This document shows, piece by piece, positions 1-6,314 of a stretch of 11,856 nucleotides of DNA. The notes beneath the pieces are model-generated. The model saw only the letters and a program-made list of their open reading frames with translations. It had not been told where the DNA came from and searched no databases. The stretch is taken from assembly GCA_051871275.1 (NCBI GenBank), contig JBJECR010000079.1, positions 1 to 11,856 on the forward strand, written 5' to 3'. The position numbers were made by a program, and so were the translations under genes. Source of the DNA: CAJUPY01 sp051871275. GTDB taxonomy: Bacteria > Bacteroidota > Bacteroidia > Bacteroidales > Muribaculaceae. Numbering within the stretch: position 1 is the first letter of the stretch; each line of letters starts with the position of its first letter.

Positions 1-41
1 ACTCGCCTCAAACTATGCAACCTCTGCTTTTAACATTTATT

Positions 42-299
42 ATGAAACAGGCTCTTAAACTTGATACTCGCACGGGAAAAATCAGTATTGTGCAATTTTC
101 TGTTGAAGGCGATAACAAGCGATTTGAATATGTCCTTTCCGATGTATCCCGTGCAGAAAATGAAATCCCGGGACGCTTTATTCTTCAGCCTACTCAAAAT
201 ATGTATAATTTCATTATGCTTGACCAGCTTTCCGGACAAACCTACCAAGTTCAGTGGAGTTTTGATGAAGATAAGCGTTTTGTGTTGCCTATAAATTAG
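42..299 (+). CDS. Conserved-type small hypothetical protein (85 aa)
   Basis: A small soluble protein of unknown function, with no signal peptide and no membrane segment. The second half (residues about 45-85) has the pattern PTQNMYNF-x-MLDQ-x-G-x-x-YQVQWS, rich in aromatic and beta-prone residues. From memory this resembles a family of short Bacteroidetes hypothetical proteins ending in a QVQWS-type strand; I cannot confirm the family here. An in-frame ATG at 15 would add nine residues, but the sequence from 42 (MKQALKLDTRTGK) reads as a natural start. The frame is open to the window edge, so a longer upstream protein is not excluded. It is separated from the next operon by 194 bases and is probably independent of it. 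Confidence 0.6.
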   Translation: MKQALKLDTRTGKISIVQFSVEGDNKRFEYVLSDVSRAENEIPGRFILQPTQNMYNFIMLDQLSGQTYQVQWSFDEDKRFVLPIN

Positions 300-493
300 A
301 TAATTTTATTCAGTATAAAGCCATTCATTAAGTTAGTTGGATTGGTGTCAGTCTCTTCTATGCTCTTAACATATAGAGTTGTAGGTGGATGATGAACAAA
401 TCATGATGTTGTTAACAAATTTTAACAGGAGGGGGGTGTTTTTTATTTATTTTTCCGATATTTGCATAATAAAAACTTTTTAAAATTATTATT
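300..493 (+). promoter_or_regulatory. Leader region of the TerB-GHKL operon
   Basis: This non-coding gap should carry the promoter of the five-gene operon. A weak match to the Bacteroidetes -7 box TAnnTTTG is GATATTTG at 457-464, 30 bases before the first ATG, but I see no convincing TTG -33 box at the usual 19-21 base spacing. A 6-base inverted repeat, TGTTAA/TTAACA with a 6-base loop, lies at 410-427 just upstream and could be an operator. A G-run (GGAGGGGGG) follows at 428-436. All of this is inferred from pattern only. Confidence 0.3.
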
Positions 494-865
494 ATGCAAT
501 TTAATAACTTACAATTATCGGCAATTCTTAAGATAGGCTTGTGTATGGCGTACGCAGATGGAAAAATAGAAGATTCTGAGCTTACAGTAGTGACAATTGG
601 TATGACAGAATTTGGAGTTGATCAAAACCATTTTGCTTTTTTAAACGCATTAGCTGATGCCATGACACCATCAACAATGTTAGCTACGTTATCTTCACTT
701 GATGAAAATCAAAAAAAATTCGTGTGTGGTTTTCTTGCGTCAATAATGACTTGCGACGGAGAAATTGATGCTTCAGAATTAAAATTATGGCAAATGACAT
801 CTTCTCTTGCTGGCTTTCCCATAATGACAATATCAGAAGCAAAAGAGTATTGGGTGAATAATTAA
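494..865 (+). CDS. TerB-like (tellurite-resistance/DjlA-type) helical protein
   Basis: A 123-residue, probably all-helical cytoplasmic protein. It carries two acidic motifs typical of TerB/DjlA-N-like domains: ADGKIEDSE at residues 21-29 and CDGEIDASE at 87-95, each of the form DGxIxxxE, set about 65 residues apart. In the TerB family these paired acidic sites are thought to bind divalent metal. TerB-like modules occur in Ter stress systems and in several conflict-type operons. The gene is first of five genes packed with 6-9 base gaps, so it likely acts with the GHKL-metalloprotease protein at the end, perhaps as a sensor or adaptor (inference). A run of eight A at 711-718 lies in frame (Gln-Lys-Lys) and could slip. 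The TerB assignment rests on the motifs; I am fairly sure. Confidence 0.75.
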   Translation: MQFNNLQLSAILKIGLCMAYADGKIEDSELTVVTIGMTEFGVDQNHFAFLNALADAMTPSTMLATLSSLDENQKKFVCGFLASIMTCDGEIDASELKLWQMTSSLAGFPIMTISEAKEYWVNN

Positions 866-872
866 TTTAGGT

Positions 873-1202
873 ATGAAGAGATTATATTATCGGAAAACCA
901 ATTTAGGCTTTTATTCATCAGAAAGTCAATTGTGCAGACTATATGAAAATTTAAATAACTGTGAAATACAAAGAACCGAAACATCTCTTTCAATTTATCG
1001 TAGCGAAACACTCGTTTTAAATATGCGATTGACAAAGATTGAAGAAGATAATTTGAGTGTAGTGTACTCTGCAATTGGTTTCGATAACACTCAAATTCGG
1101 GTATGTTGTATTAATCCTGCCTTGTCACAACTTTTCGGCGATACAATATCTTTTGCTAGTATACATAAAGATGGTTTTGCAGTTCACTTTGATTTAATAT
1201 AA
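873..1202 (+). CDS. Unrecognised small protein, operon gene 2 (109 aa)
   Basis: I do not recognise this protein. It is soluble, has no signal peptide or membrane segment, and looks mixed alpha/beta with several short beta-prone stretches (LSIYRSETLVLNMRL, residues about 38-53; LSVVYSAIGF, about 60-70). Four cysteines are present but form no CxxC metal motif. The start follows the TerB-like stop by seven bases and its own stop is six bases before the next ATG, so translation is probably coupled. AT-rich composition matches its operon neighbours. It may be a specificity, adaptor or immunity-like component of the cassette; nothing in the sequence decides this. Confidence 0.65.
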   Translation: MKRLYYRKTNLGFYSSESQLCRLYENLNNCEIQRTETSLSIYRSETLVLNMRLTKIEEDNLSVVYSAIGFDNTQIRVCCINPALSQLFGDTISFASIHKDGFAVHFDLI

Positions 1203-1208
1203 ATAAAT

Positions 1209-1547
1209 ATGAATTTTGATATAGAGAACGAAGCAGACGTGTATTATAAATCGTCATCGTTTGCAGTTAAGATGCAAGGAGAATCTTTGATGAACAATCT
1301 TGATACAACAGCTCTTGAAATGAGACAGAGGGGTTTCGCTTCTTTGGATTATGATAGTGCTATTTATACTATAAATGAATGGGTAAGACACTATGTCAAT
1401 CAAAGCGGGTGGAGTGAATATGATAAAGATGGTGTTTCTTGGTTTATTGCTTTGTTTAGTATAAGTTATTGTAAATGTGTTCAAAATACAGATGTTTCAT
1501 TAGAGAAAGTTTTTAAAGATTGTTTTATTCAATATTTTCAACAATAA
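1209..1547 (+). CDS. Unrecognised small protein, operon gene 3 (112 aa)
   Basis: I do not recognise this protein. It is predicted cytoplasmic and largely helical. The N-terminal third is polar; the middle (residues about 50-70, SAIYTINEWVRHYVNQSGW) and the section after it (VSWFIALFSISYC, about 76-88) are aromatic and hydrophobic but look like buried helices rather than membrane spans. An alternative start at 1272 or 1290 would shorten it by 21-27 residues; 1209 is preferred because it leaves a six-base gap to the preceding gene, like the other gaps in this operon. Its stop is eight bases before the next chosen start. Confidence 0.6.
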   Translation: MNFDIENEADVYYKSSSFAVKMQGESLMNNLDTTALEMRQRGFASLDYDSAIYTINEWVRHYVNQSGWSEYDKDGVSWFIALFSISYCKCVQNTDVSLEKVFKDCFIQYFQQ

Positions 1548-1555
1548 TAGAAGAT

Positions 1556-1885
1556 ATGCAAAGAATTGTACATTGTTTTAAACAGCAACAAAGAATTGAA
1601 AATGGAATAATAATTGCTGATGATGTTGTTACAAGAACAGCCATATTTGACTATGATTTCACTGGTGAAAACGTAGAAATATCTATATTCCCAACATTAA
1701 CGGCAATAAAAGCAAAACTAGTAAAGCAAGTCGGATTTAAACTTTTTTATCAAGGGATTGATCCGGACTATCGTTTTGAGTTAGAATGTTGGCCTGATAA
1801 TGGAACAATAAAGCAGTTGTCAGTTTTTCGTGAAGATACAGGGGTTGAATATAGATATATTAGTGATCATCAAGATAGAATGTAA
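1556..1885 (+). CDS. Unrecognised small protein, operon gene 4 (109 aa)
   Basis: I do not recognise this protein. The open frame extends upstream to an ATG at 1520, but that start would overlap the preceding gene by 28 bases. The ATG at 1556 gives an eight-base gap matching the spacing in the rest of the operon, so I use it. The protein is soluble and beta-rich, with alternating strands (IENGIIIADDVVTRTAIFDYDF near the N-terminus; VEISIFPTLTAIKAKL; YRFELECWP). It ends in tandem stop codons (TAA TAA), nine bases before the GHKL gene. Similar size to genes 2 and 3 but no evident homology among the three by eye. Confidence 0.6.
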   Translation: MQRIVHCFKQQQRIENGIIIADDVVTRTAIFDYDFTGENVEISIFPTLTAIKAKLVKQVGFKLFYQGIDPDYRFELECWPDNGTIKQLSVFREDTGVEYRYISDHQDRM

Positions 1886-1894
1886 TAATTAGAA

Positions 1895-3277
1895 ATGATG
1901 AAACAATTTGATTTAAATATTGATAGAATTCTTGAGAATTGGGAGTGTAGGCATGCTGTTAGGGAAATAATTGCTAATGCGTTAGATGAGCAAAGAATAA
2001 CTGGTACTCAAAATATCCGGATATATAAGGAAGGTGATGAATGGGTTATTCGTGATTTTGGAAGGGGTCTAAAATATGAACATTTAGTACAAAAAGAAAA
2101 TTCAGAGAAATTAAATTCAATTGGACTGATTGGAAAGTTTGGAATTGGATTGAAAGATGCTCTAGCAACATTTGACAGAAATGGAGTTAGAGTGAAGATT
2201 TTTTCCAAATTTGGGGATGTCAGTATTAATAGATTAAAGAAACACGGATTTGATGATTTGACTACGCTTTATGCAATTATTAGTTCTCCTACGCATGATG
2301 ATATTAAGGGTACAGAATTCAGGCTCTCAAATATAGATGATAAAGAAATTTATGAAGCAAAAAGGTTATTTTTGAGATTTTCTAGTCACGATATTATAGA
2401 AGCAACAAAATTTGGTGAAGTAGTTGAATCTGATGAAAGTGGTCAAATATTTATAAATGGAGTGTTAGTAGCCCAAGAACAAAATTTTCTTTTTAGTTAC
2501 AATATCACTGTTGTTGACTCAATATTAAAGAAATTCTTAAATAGAGAAAGGAGTAACGTAGGAAGGTCTGCTTATGCTCCTGCCGTTCGAAGGATATTGC
2601 TTAATTGTCAAAGCAGGGAAGTAGGGGACGCTTTAAGTGAAGATTTGAAATCTTTTTCAAGTGGGTTAAATCATGATGAATTGAAATGGATTGATGTACA
2701 ATCTCATGCTGCAAAAATTTGTGCTCAAAATAGCAATGTGGTATATGTAACAACAGATGATATAAAGAATAATATTGATTTAGTAAATGAAGCTTCATCT
2801 AATAGAGAAATAGTTGTAATTCCAAATATTTTAAGACAAAAATTAGAAGAAAACAATGCATCCTCTCCTGACGATGAAAAGATTACAACTTTTACGAAAT
2901 TTGTTCAAGATAGGTCTGAGAATTTTGAATATAAGTTTGTTGATATATCTACTTGTTCAAAAATTGAAAAGGAGAATTATGATTTGATTTACAAAATCTT
3001 TGATTTAATAGGTGGTAAGCCATCTCATATAAGGTCTGTGTTGATTTCTGAAACTATGCAATCAGATACCACAGATTTTTATGCTTGTGAAGGTATATGG
3101 AAATCAAGTGAGGGTTCAATTATTATTTTAAGAAGCAGTTTAAATGATAAAAATAAATTTTTAGGAATTTTTCTTCATGAATTAGCTCATGCGATTAGTG
3201 GATGTACAGACGAAACACGTGGTTTTGAAAGGACATTAACAGATTTGTTAGGTTTATTGGCTTCAGAGTTACTTTAA
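1895..3277 (+). CDS. GHKL (Hsp90/MORC-type) ATPase fused to HExxH metalloprotease-like domain
   Basis: A 460-residue protein with two recognisable ends. The N-terminus has the Bergerat ATP-binding motifs of GHKL ATPases: N-box EIIANALDE (residues 24-32), G1 box DFGRGL (54-59) and G2 box SIGLIGKFGIGLKDAL (75-90). The middle (about 185-235) has a strand-rich segment with FINGV, FSYNI and a RERSNVGR stretch, resembling the second domain that follows GHKL folds. The C-terminus has HELAH (428-432) followed by DETRGFERTLTD, giving a likely zinc site with Glu445 or a nearby acid as third ligand. ATP binding would drive dimer closure, and the metalloprotease site may be gated by it (inference). It ends the TerB operon, and its stop overlaps the stop of the opposing ATPase gene. 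ATG codons at 1895 and 1898 are both usable starts. Confidence 0.85.
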   Translation: MMKQFDLNIDRILENWECRHAVREIIANALDEQRITGTQNIRIYKEGDEWVIRDFGRGLKYEHLVQKENSEKLNSIGLIGKFGIGLKDALATFDRNGVRVKIFSKFGDVSINRLKKHGFDDLTTLYAIISSPTHDDIKGTEFRLSNIDDKEIYEAKRLFLRFSSHDIIEATKFGEVVESDESGQIFINGVLVAQEQNFLFSYNITVVDSILKKFLNRERSNVGRSAYAPAVRRILLNCQSREVGDALSEDLKSFSSGLNHDELKWIDVQSHAAKICAQNSNVVYVTTDDIKNNIDLVNEASSNREIVVIPNILRQKLEENNASSPDDEKITTFTKFVQDRSENFEYKFVDISTCSKIEKENYDLIYKIFDLIGGKPSHIRSVLISETMQSDTTDFYACEGIWKSSEGSIIILRSSLNDKNKFLGIFLHELAHAISGCTDETRGFERTLTDLLGLLASELL

Positions 3278-4599
3278 TCAATCATAATAGATACATCTTT
3301 GGGATATTTCTCAAGCCAGCTACTCAAGGCATAGAGGGGAACATTTTCAAGCCACGATTGGTCTATATATGAGCACAGAGAAAGGCGGAGTCCCTTCAGG
3401 CTGTCGTTATCTTTGATGAATTGTGCCAGTGATTTTGAGCGGACGTTTGTGGATGCTTTAACTTCTATTGGAGTGACTTTGGAATTGTGCTGAATCACAA
3501 AGTCTATTTCAGCAGGAGTTCGGTCGTTACTCCAATAGTAAGGTTTGACGTTGTATGACGTTAATTCTTGTGCCACAAATTGCTCGGCAAAAGCACCTTT
3601 GAATTCAGTAAAGACATTATTATCCAGGAGCATTTTGTCTGCCGGAGTATCTGTCATGCAAGAAAGAAGTCCGCAATCCAAAAGAAACAATTTGAAGGAA
3701 TCCAATTGCTGATAAAATTTTAGGGGTAAACGAGCTTCGCTAATGCGGTGTACGCGGATTATCAGTCCTGCATCCACGAGCCACTGAATAGCTAACTCAA
3801 AGTCTGATGCTCTTGCTCCTTTTTTTACTGCACCATAAATAAATTTCTTATTTTCTCGGGCGAGTTGTGATGGCAATGAATCCAGCACTTGTGCTATTCT
3901 CATTGATTCTCTGTCTGTGGTATGCTTTGAGATATCCCGGCGATAAGCGTCAATAATAGCATTTTGCTCTTTTCTCACTTCCGGCAAATCACGGTTGGCT
4001 ACATATTTGGCTACTACTCTCGGCATTCCTCCAACGTAGTAATATTGACGTAACAGGTTTTCATATTTGTCTTTCATGAAATCTATTACTCTCCATTCTT
4101 TTGACGATAGGAGCGACAAAAGATGTGTTTCTCCCATCGCTTCCAGAAATTCCGTGAAGTTTAAGGGATACATATTCAGCATATCAACTTTTCCCACGGG
4201 AAAAGACTGTCCTTTGCCGAGTGTGATTCCAAGCAGCGAACCTGCTACCATTATGTGGTATTCCGGTGCTTTTTCATAAAAATATTTCAATGAGTGAAGT
4301 CCTCTTTCCAATTCTTGTATTTCATCAAATATCACAAGCGTTTTGCCCGGAACGACTTTTACTCCTGTTATGGCTTGGATAGAAAGCATTATGCGGTTTA
4401 TGTCGTAATCCGGCACAAACAGGTCTTTTGCTCGGCTTTCATCATCGCAGTTTATGTATGCCACGTTTAGGTATTCGGATTTGCCAAAATGCTGCATAAT
4501 CCAGGTTTTTCCAACCTGTCTTGCTCCTAATAGGATTAGTGGCTTTCTGTCTTTGCTTTCTTTCCAGAGCTTTAAGTCGTTGTAAATCTGTCGTTTCAT
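3274..4599 (-). CDS. AAA ATPase with DUF4143 C-terminal domain
   Basis: A 441-residue member of the prokaryotic AAA-plus-DUF4143 family that is abundant in Bacteroidetes. Visible motifs: Walker A GARQVGKT (residues 25-32), Walker B LVIFDEIQE (88-96), a sensor-like AGS (119-121), the family-typical GGMP (190-193), and a DUF4143 region with a nuclease-like EIDFVI and IEVKAS pattern near residues 364-383 that recalls the PD-(D/E)xK fold. Length is normal and the gene appears intact. The biological role of the family is unsettled; proposals include mobile-element or defence-related functions. It faces the GHKL gene, and the two stop codons share the bases TTAA at 3274-3277. Upstream lie three 33-base-spaced repeats with a promoter inside the nearest. 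Confidence 0.9.
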   Translation of the reverse strand: MKRQIYNDLKLWKESKDRKPLILLGARQVGKTWIMQHFGKSEYLNVAYINCDDESRAKDLFVPDYDINRIMLSIQAITGVKVVPGKTLVIFDEIQELERGLHSLKYFYEKAPEYHIMVAGSLLGITLGKGQSFPVGKVDMLNMYPLNFTEFLEAMGETHLLSLLSSKEWRVIDFMKDKYENLLRQYYYVGGMPRVVAKYVANRDLPEVRKEQNAIIDAYRRDISKHTTDRESMRIAQVLDSLPSQLARENKKFIYGAVKKGARASDFELAIQWLVDAGLIIRVHRISEARLPLKFYQQLDSFKLFLLDCGLLSCMTDTPADKMLLDNNVFTEFKGAFAEQFVAQELTSYNVKPYYWSNDRTPAEIDFVIQHNSKVTPIEVKASTNVRSKSLAQFIKDNDSLKGLRLSLCSYIDQSWLENVPLYALSSWLEKYPKDVSIMID

Positions 4600-4625
4600 G
4601 CTTATTGCAAGTATTTAATTTTTTG

Positions 4626-4656
4626 CAAAATTACATTTTTTTGAGGATATAATCAA
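4626..4656 (-). promoter_or_regulatory. Bacteroidetes-type promoter for the DUF4143 ATPase gene
   Basis: On the minus strand the box TAATTTTG (4626-4633) matches the Bacteroidetes -7 consensus TAnnTTTG, and a TTG (4654-4656) lies exactly 20 bases upstream, within the usual 19-21 base spacing for the -33 box. Transcription would begin roughly 20 bases before the ATG at 4599. The -7 box overlaps the first copy of the 33-base-spaced repeat, so a protein binding the repeats could control this promoter. Confidence 0.6.
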
Positions 4657-4715
4657 TAGAAAATTACATTTTTTTGAGGATAGTTTGGAGTAAAACACAC
4701 ATTTTTTTGAGGATA
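4627..4715. repeat. Three direct repeats at exact 33-base spacing (iteron-like)
   Basis: The core ACATTTTTTTGAGGATA occurs at 4633-4649, 4666-4682 and 4699-4715, with a period of exactly 33 bases. Copies 1 and 2 are identical over 23 bases (4627-4649, 4660-4682), and the third diverges only at its left edge. Thirty-three bases is about three helical turns, which would put bound protein on one face of DNA. The array sits directly upstream of the DUF4143 ATPase gene and overlaps its promoter. It is too short and too close to the gene to be a CRISPR array. Confidence 0.85.
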
Positions 4716-4720
4716 AGGTT

Positions 4721-4756
4721 TCCGGGTGATGCCGGATTGTGGCAGGGTGATGCTGC
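4721..4756. repeat. Two small hairpins sharing a GTGATG loop
   Basis: TCCGG/CCGGA (4721-4736) and GCAG/CTGC (4742-4756) form short stems around the same sequence GTGATG. The stems differ while the loop is kept, suggesting related copies of a small palindromic unit. They lie between the 33-base repeats and the larger hairpin array and may belong to the same repeat family. Confidence 0.4.
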
Positions 4757-4802
4757 AAAGTCTATGCGACTTAGCTCATTTTGGCTTGTATATCAGTCAC
4801 TT

Positions 4803-5067
4803 CCCCACCTAGCCGCAAGCGGCAAGGTGGGGTAACCAAGTGCCGCAAGCTCTCCAAGCTTGCATCTTGGTGTAATCCCTGTTTGCTTGACAAATCCGTT
4901 ACCACAACCGAGCCTCTCCAAGGCTCGATATAAGGATGTGAGTCTTTCTATCCCTACGTTAAGCCTCTCACGAGGCTGAACGCAGGGTTTACCACAACCA
5001 CGCCCCTCCAGGGCGTGTAGCCCAATCGTATCTCCGACACGATTGGGCTTCCGGTTCACTCCACCGG
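4803..5067. repeat. Array of seven hairpins, several with a CTCCA pentaloop
   Basis: A non-coding block of consecutive palindromes. H1: CCCCACCT/AGGTGGGG (4803-4832) enclosing GCCGC/GCGGC. H2: GCAAGCT/AGCTTGC (4845-4863), with an outer ACCAAG/CTTGGT stem. H3: CGAGCCT/AGGCTCG (4909-4927). H4: AGCCTC/GAGGCT (4962-4977), with an outer CCCT-CGTT/AACG-AGGG stem. H5: CACGCCC/GGGCGTG (4999-5017). H6: an 11-base stem AGCCCAATCGT (5019-5049). H7: CCGGT/ACCGG (5051-5067). H2, H3 and H5 each have a 7-base stem and the loop CTCCA, with stem bases changing on both sides together. TTACCACAACC precedes H3 and H5. It resembles REP/RAYT-type intergenic elements of Bacteroidetes; a structured RNA is the alternative. 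Confidence 0.65.
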
Positions 5068-5242
5068 TTCGTTTGGGATGCTGCGGCTGTGAGAAATTAG
5101 TCTAATTAGTCCAATTTTGCATGTTTGTTTGGGATGATTCAGCACTGCAAGCTCATTATGAATTAAGCATTAAGCATTATGCATTAAAATAAATGCCGCA
5201 GCACTACATTATGCATTATGCATTAAAATAAATGCCGGGTCA
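5068..5242. repeat. Heptamer and 39-base-spaced repeats downstream of the Fic gene
   Basis: This gap holds short tandem repeats with a 7-base period (ATTATGA, ATTAAGC, ATTAAGC, ATTATGC at 5155-5182; ATTATGC twice at 5208-5221). These sit within a larger 25-base direct repeat beginning GCATTATGCATTAAAAT, at 5174-5198 and 5213-5237, spaced 39 bases. CACTRCAAGCTCATT also occurs twice (about 5142-5157 and 5241-5256), the second copy running into the end of the Fic gene. I see no gene here. Such repeats are common between Bacteroidetes genes and mark slippage-prone DNA. Confidence 0.6.
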
Positions 5243-6226
5243 CTACAAGCTCATTTTAATCACCCAATATCCGGTTTTGTTGCTGCCTTTACGTTCTATC
5301 CAGCCGGCGGCTTTCATCTGAGCGATGTTTTTCTTTATTCCATCCTCCGAAATTCCTATTTTTTCTGCAAGTTCTTTTCGTGTAATCTGAGGATTTTTGG
5401 ATAGCAGTTGCAGTATTTTTTGTTCGGATTTATTGGGTACTTTATTGGGTACTTTATTGGGTACTTCTTCTTTGATGTGTTTCTGCAATGCTTTTAATAT
5501 TTCGCTGAGCATAAAACTGATAAATGGGCCTGATTGCCCCTTTGCGGTGGATGCTGCAATAGCATTATAATACTCTTGCTGATTGGCAAACACCATATTC
5601 TCCACCGGAAGATGCTCAAAGAGAGGATTCAGACGACCAAGAATGAGCGATTGCCAAAGTCGTCCGGTACGTCCGTTACCATCGGAGAACGGATGTATAA
5701 ATTCAAATTCGTAGTGGAATACGCATGAACGAATCAGCAAGTGGTCTTTTGAATTTATGAGCCAAGCGAAAAGATTCCCCATCAGTTCAGGAACACGTTG
5801 TGGCGGCGGTGCCATGTGAACAAGTCCTGATTCGCCGAACACGCCGACGCCGCCACTGCGGTATCGCCCGGCATCGTCTGCCAGGGCTTCCATCATTATA
5901 CTGTGAGCCTTTAGCAAATCCTTTTCGGAAAATGGATTTAACTGTGAATAGATATCATAAACACGTATGGCATTTTTCACTTCTTGTATCTGGCGTAATG
6001 GGGCAATCACTTCTCTGCCATTGATAATGTCGCTTACTTCATTTTCGCTGAGAGTGTTTCCTTCAATAGCAAGTGATGAGTGAATTGTGCGTATGCGATT
6101 AGCTTTTCTAAGCCGCAAACTGTACTCGTCACCCTCAAGAGTGATGTTATGTCGCTCCAATAGTGCTGATATCTCGGCTATCTTGTTGATTGCTTCAGAG
6201 GTGATTATGAATGGAGGTGTAACCAT
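5243..6226 (-). CDS. Fic family protein (class II) with C-terminal winged helix
   Basis: A 327-residue Fic/DOC protein, normally an AMP-transferase that modifies Tyr, Ser or Thr on target proteins using ATP. The catalytic loop HPFSDGNGRTGR is complete at residues 178-189 (His178, Asn183, Arg186, Arg189). The N-terminal inhibitory helix motif SLAIEG (51-56, with Glu55) fits [ST]xxxE[GN] before the Fic fold, so it is class II and self-inhibited. A wHTH segment (about 268-325, ITRKELAEKIGISEDGIKKNIAQM) suggests DNA binding or autoregulation. Between the two domains is VPNK repeated three times (255-266). A likely role is stress control, toxin-like activity or phage defence, which the sequence cannot settle. 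It is monocistronic on the minus strand and looks intact. Confidence 0.93.
   Translation of the reverse strand: MVTPPFIITSEAINKIAEISALLERHNITLEGDEYSLRLRKANRIRTIHSSLAIEGNTLSENEVSDIINGREVIAPLRQIQEVKNAIRVYDIYSQLNPFSEKDLLKAHSIMMEALADDAGRYRSGGVGVFGESGLVHMAPPPQRVPELMGNLFAWLINSKDHLLIRSCVFHYEFEFIHPFSDGNGRTGRLWQSLILGRLNPLFEHLPVENMVFANQQEYYNAIAASTAKGQSGPFISFMLSEILKALQKHIKEEVPNKVPNKVPNKSEQKILQLLSKNPQITRKELAEKIGISEDGIKKNIAQMKAAGWIERKGSNKTGYWVIKMSL
5429..5464 (-). repeat. 12-base in-frame tandem repeat (VPNK x3) in the Fic gene
   Basis: The unit TTTATTGGGTAC (plus strand) is present three times without mismatch at 5429-5440, 5441-5452 and 5453-5464, encoding VPNK each time. Because the unit is a multiple of three, copy-number change would alter only the linker length between the Fic domain and the winged helix. 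Confidence 0.95.
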
Positions 6227-6314
6227 AGTGCCATGTATTTAAAAATACTGAGAATTAGGAATTTATGACTATTTCTTTTATTTTGCTTGATGTTATAATA
6301 GCAGTCTAATTCGT
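6227..6314. other. Upstream region of the Fic gene
   Basis: This short stretch should hold the Fic promoter but I see no clear TAnnTTTG box on the minus strand. A small inverted repeat GTATTT/AAATAC (6235-6248) lies just before the start codon and could be an operator for the Fic winged-helix domain. At 6303-6320 is an 18-base tract (AGTCTAATTCGTTTAATT) that matches 15 of 18 bases of a tract at 5099-5116 on the other side of the gene. Confidence 0.3.

Noticed and set aside
1520..1555. Longer start for operon gene 4
   Set aside because: It would overlap the preceding gene by 28 bases, unlike all other junctions in the operon, which have gaps of 6-9 bases; the ATG at 1556 fits.
4627..4715. CRISPR array suggested by repeats with 33-base period
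   Set aside because: Only three copies. The gaps between the 23-base repeats are about 10 bases, too short for spacers, and the array overlaps a promoter.
4793..5059. An 88-codon minus-strand open frame across the hairpin array
   Set aside because: It is made of consecutive palindromes; its composition (Gly, Arg, Leu, Cys rich) reflects the GC-rich stems and no protein motif is present. The repeat element explains the sequence.
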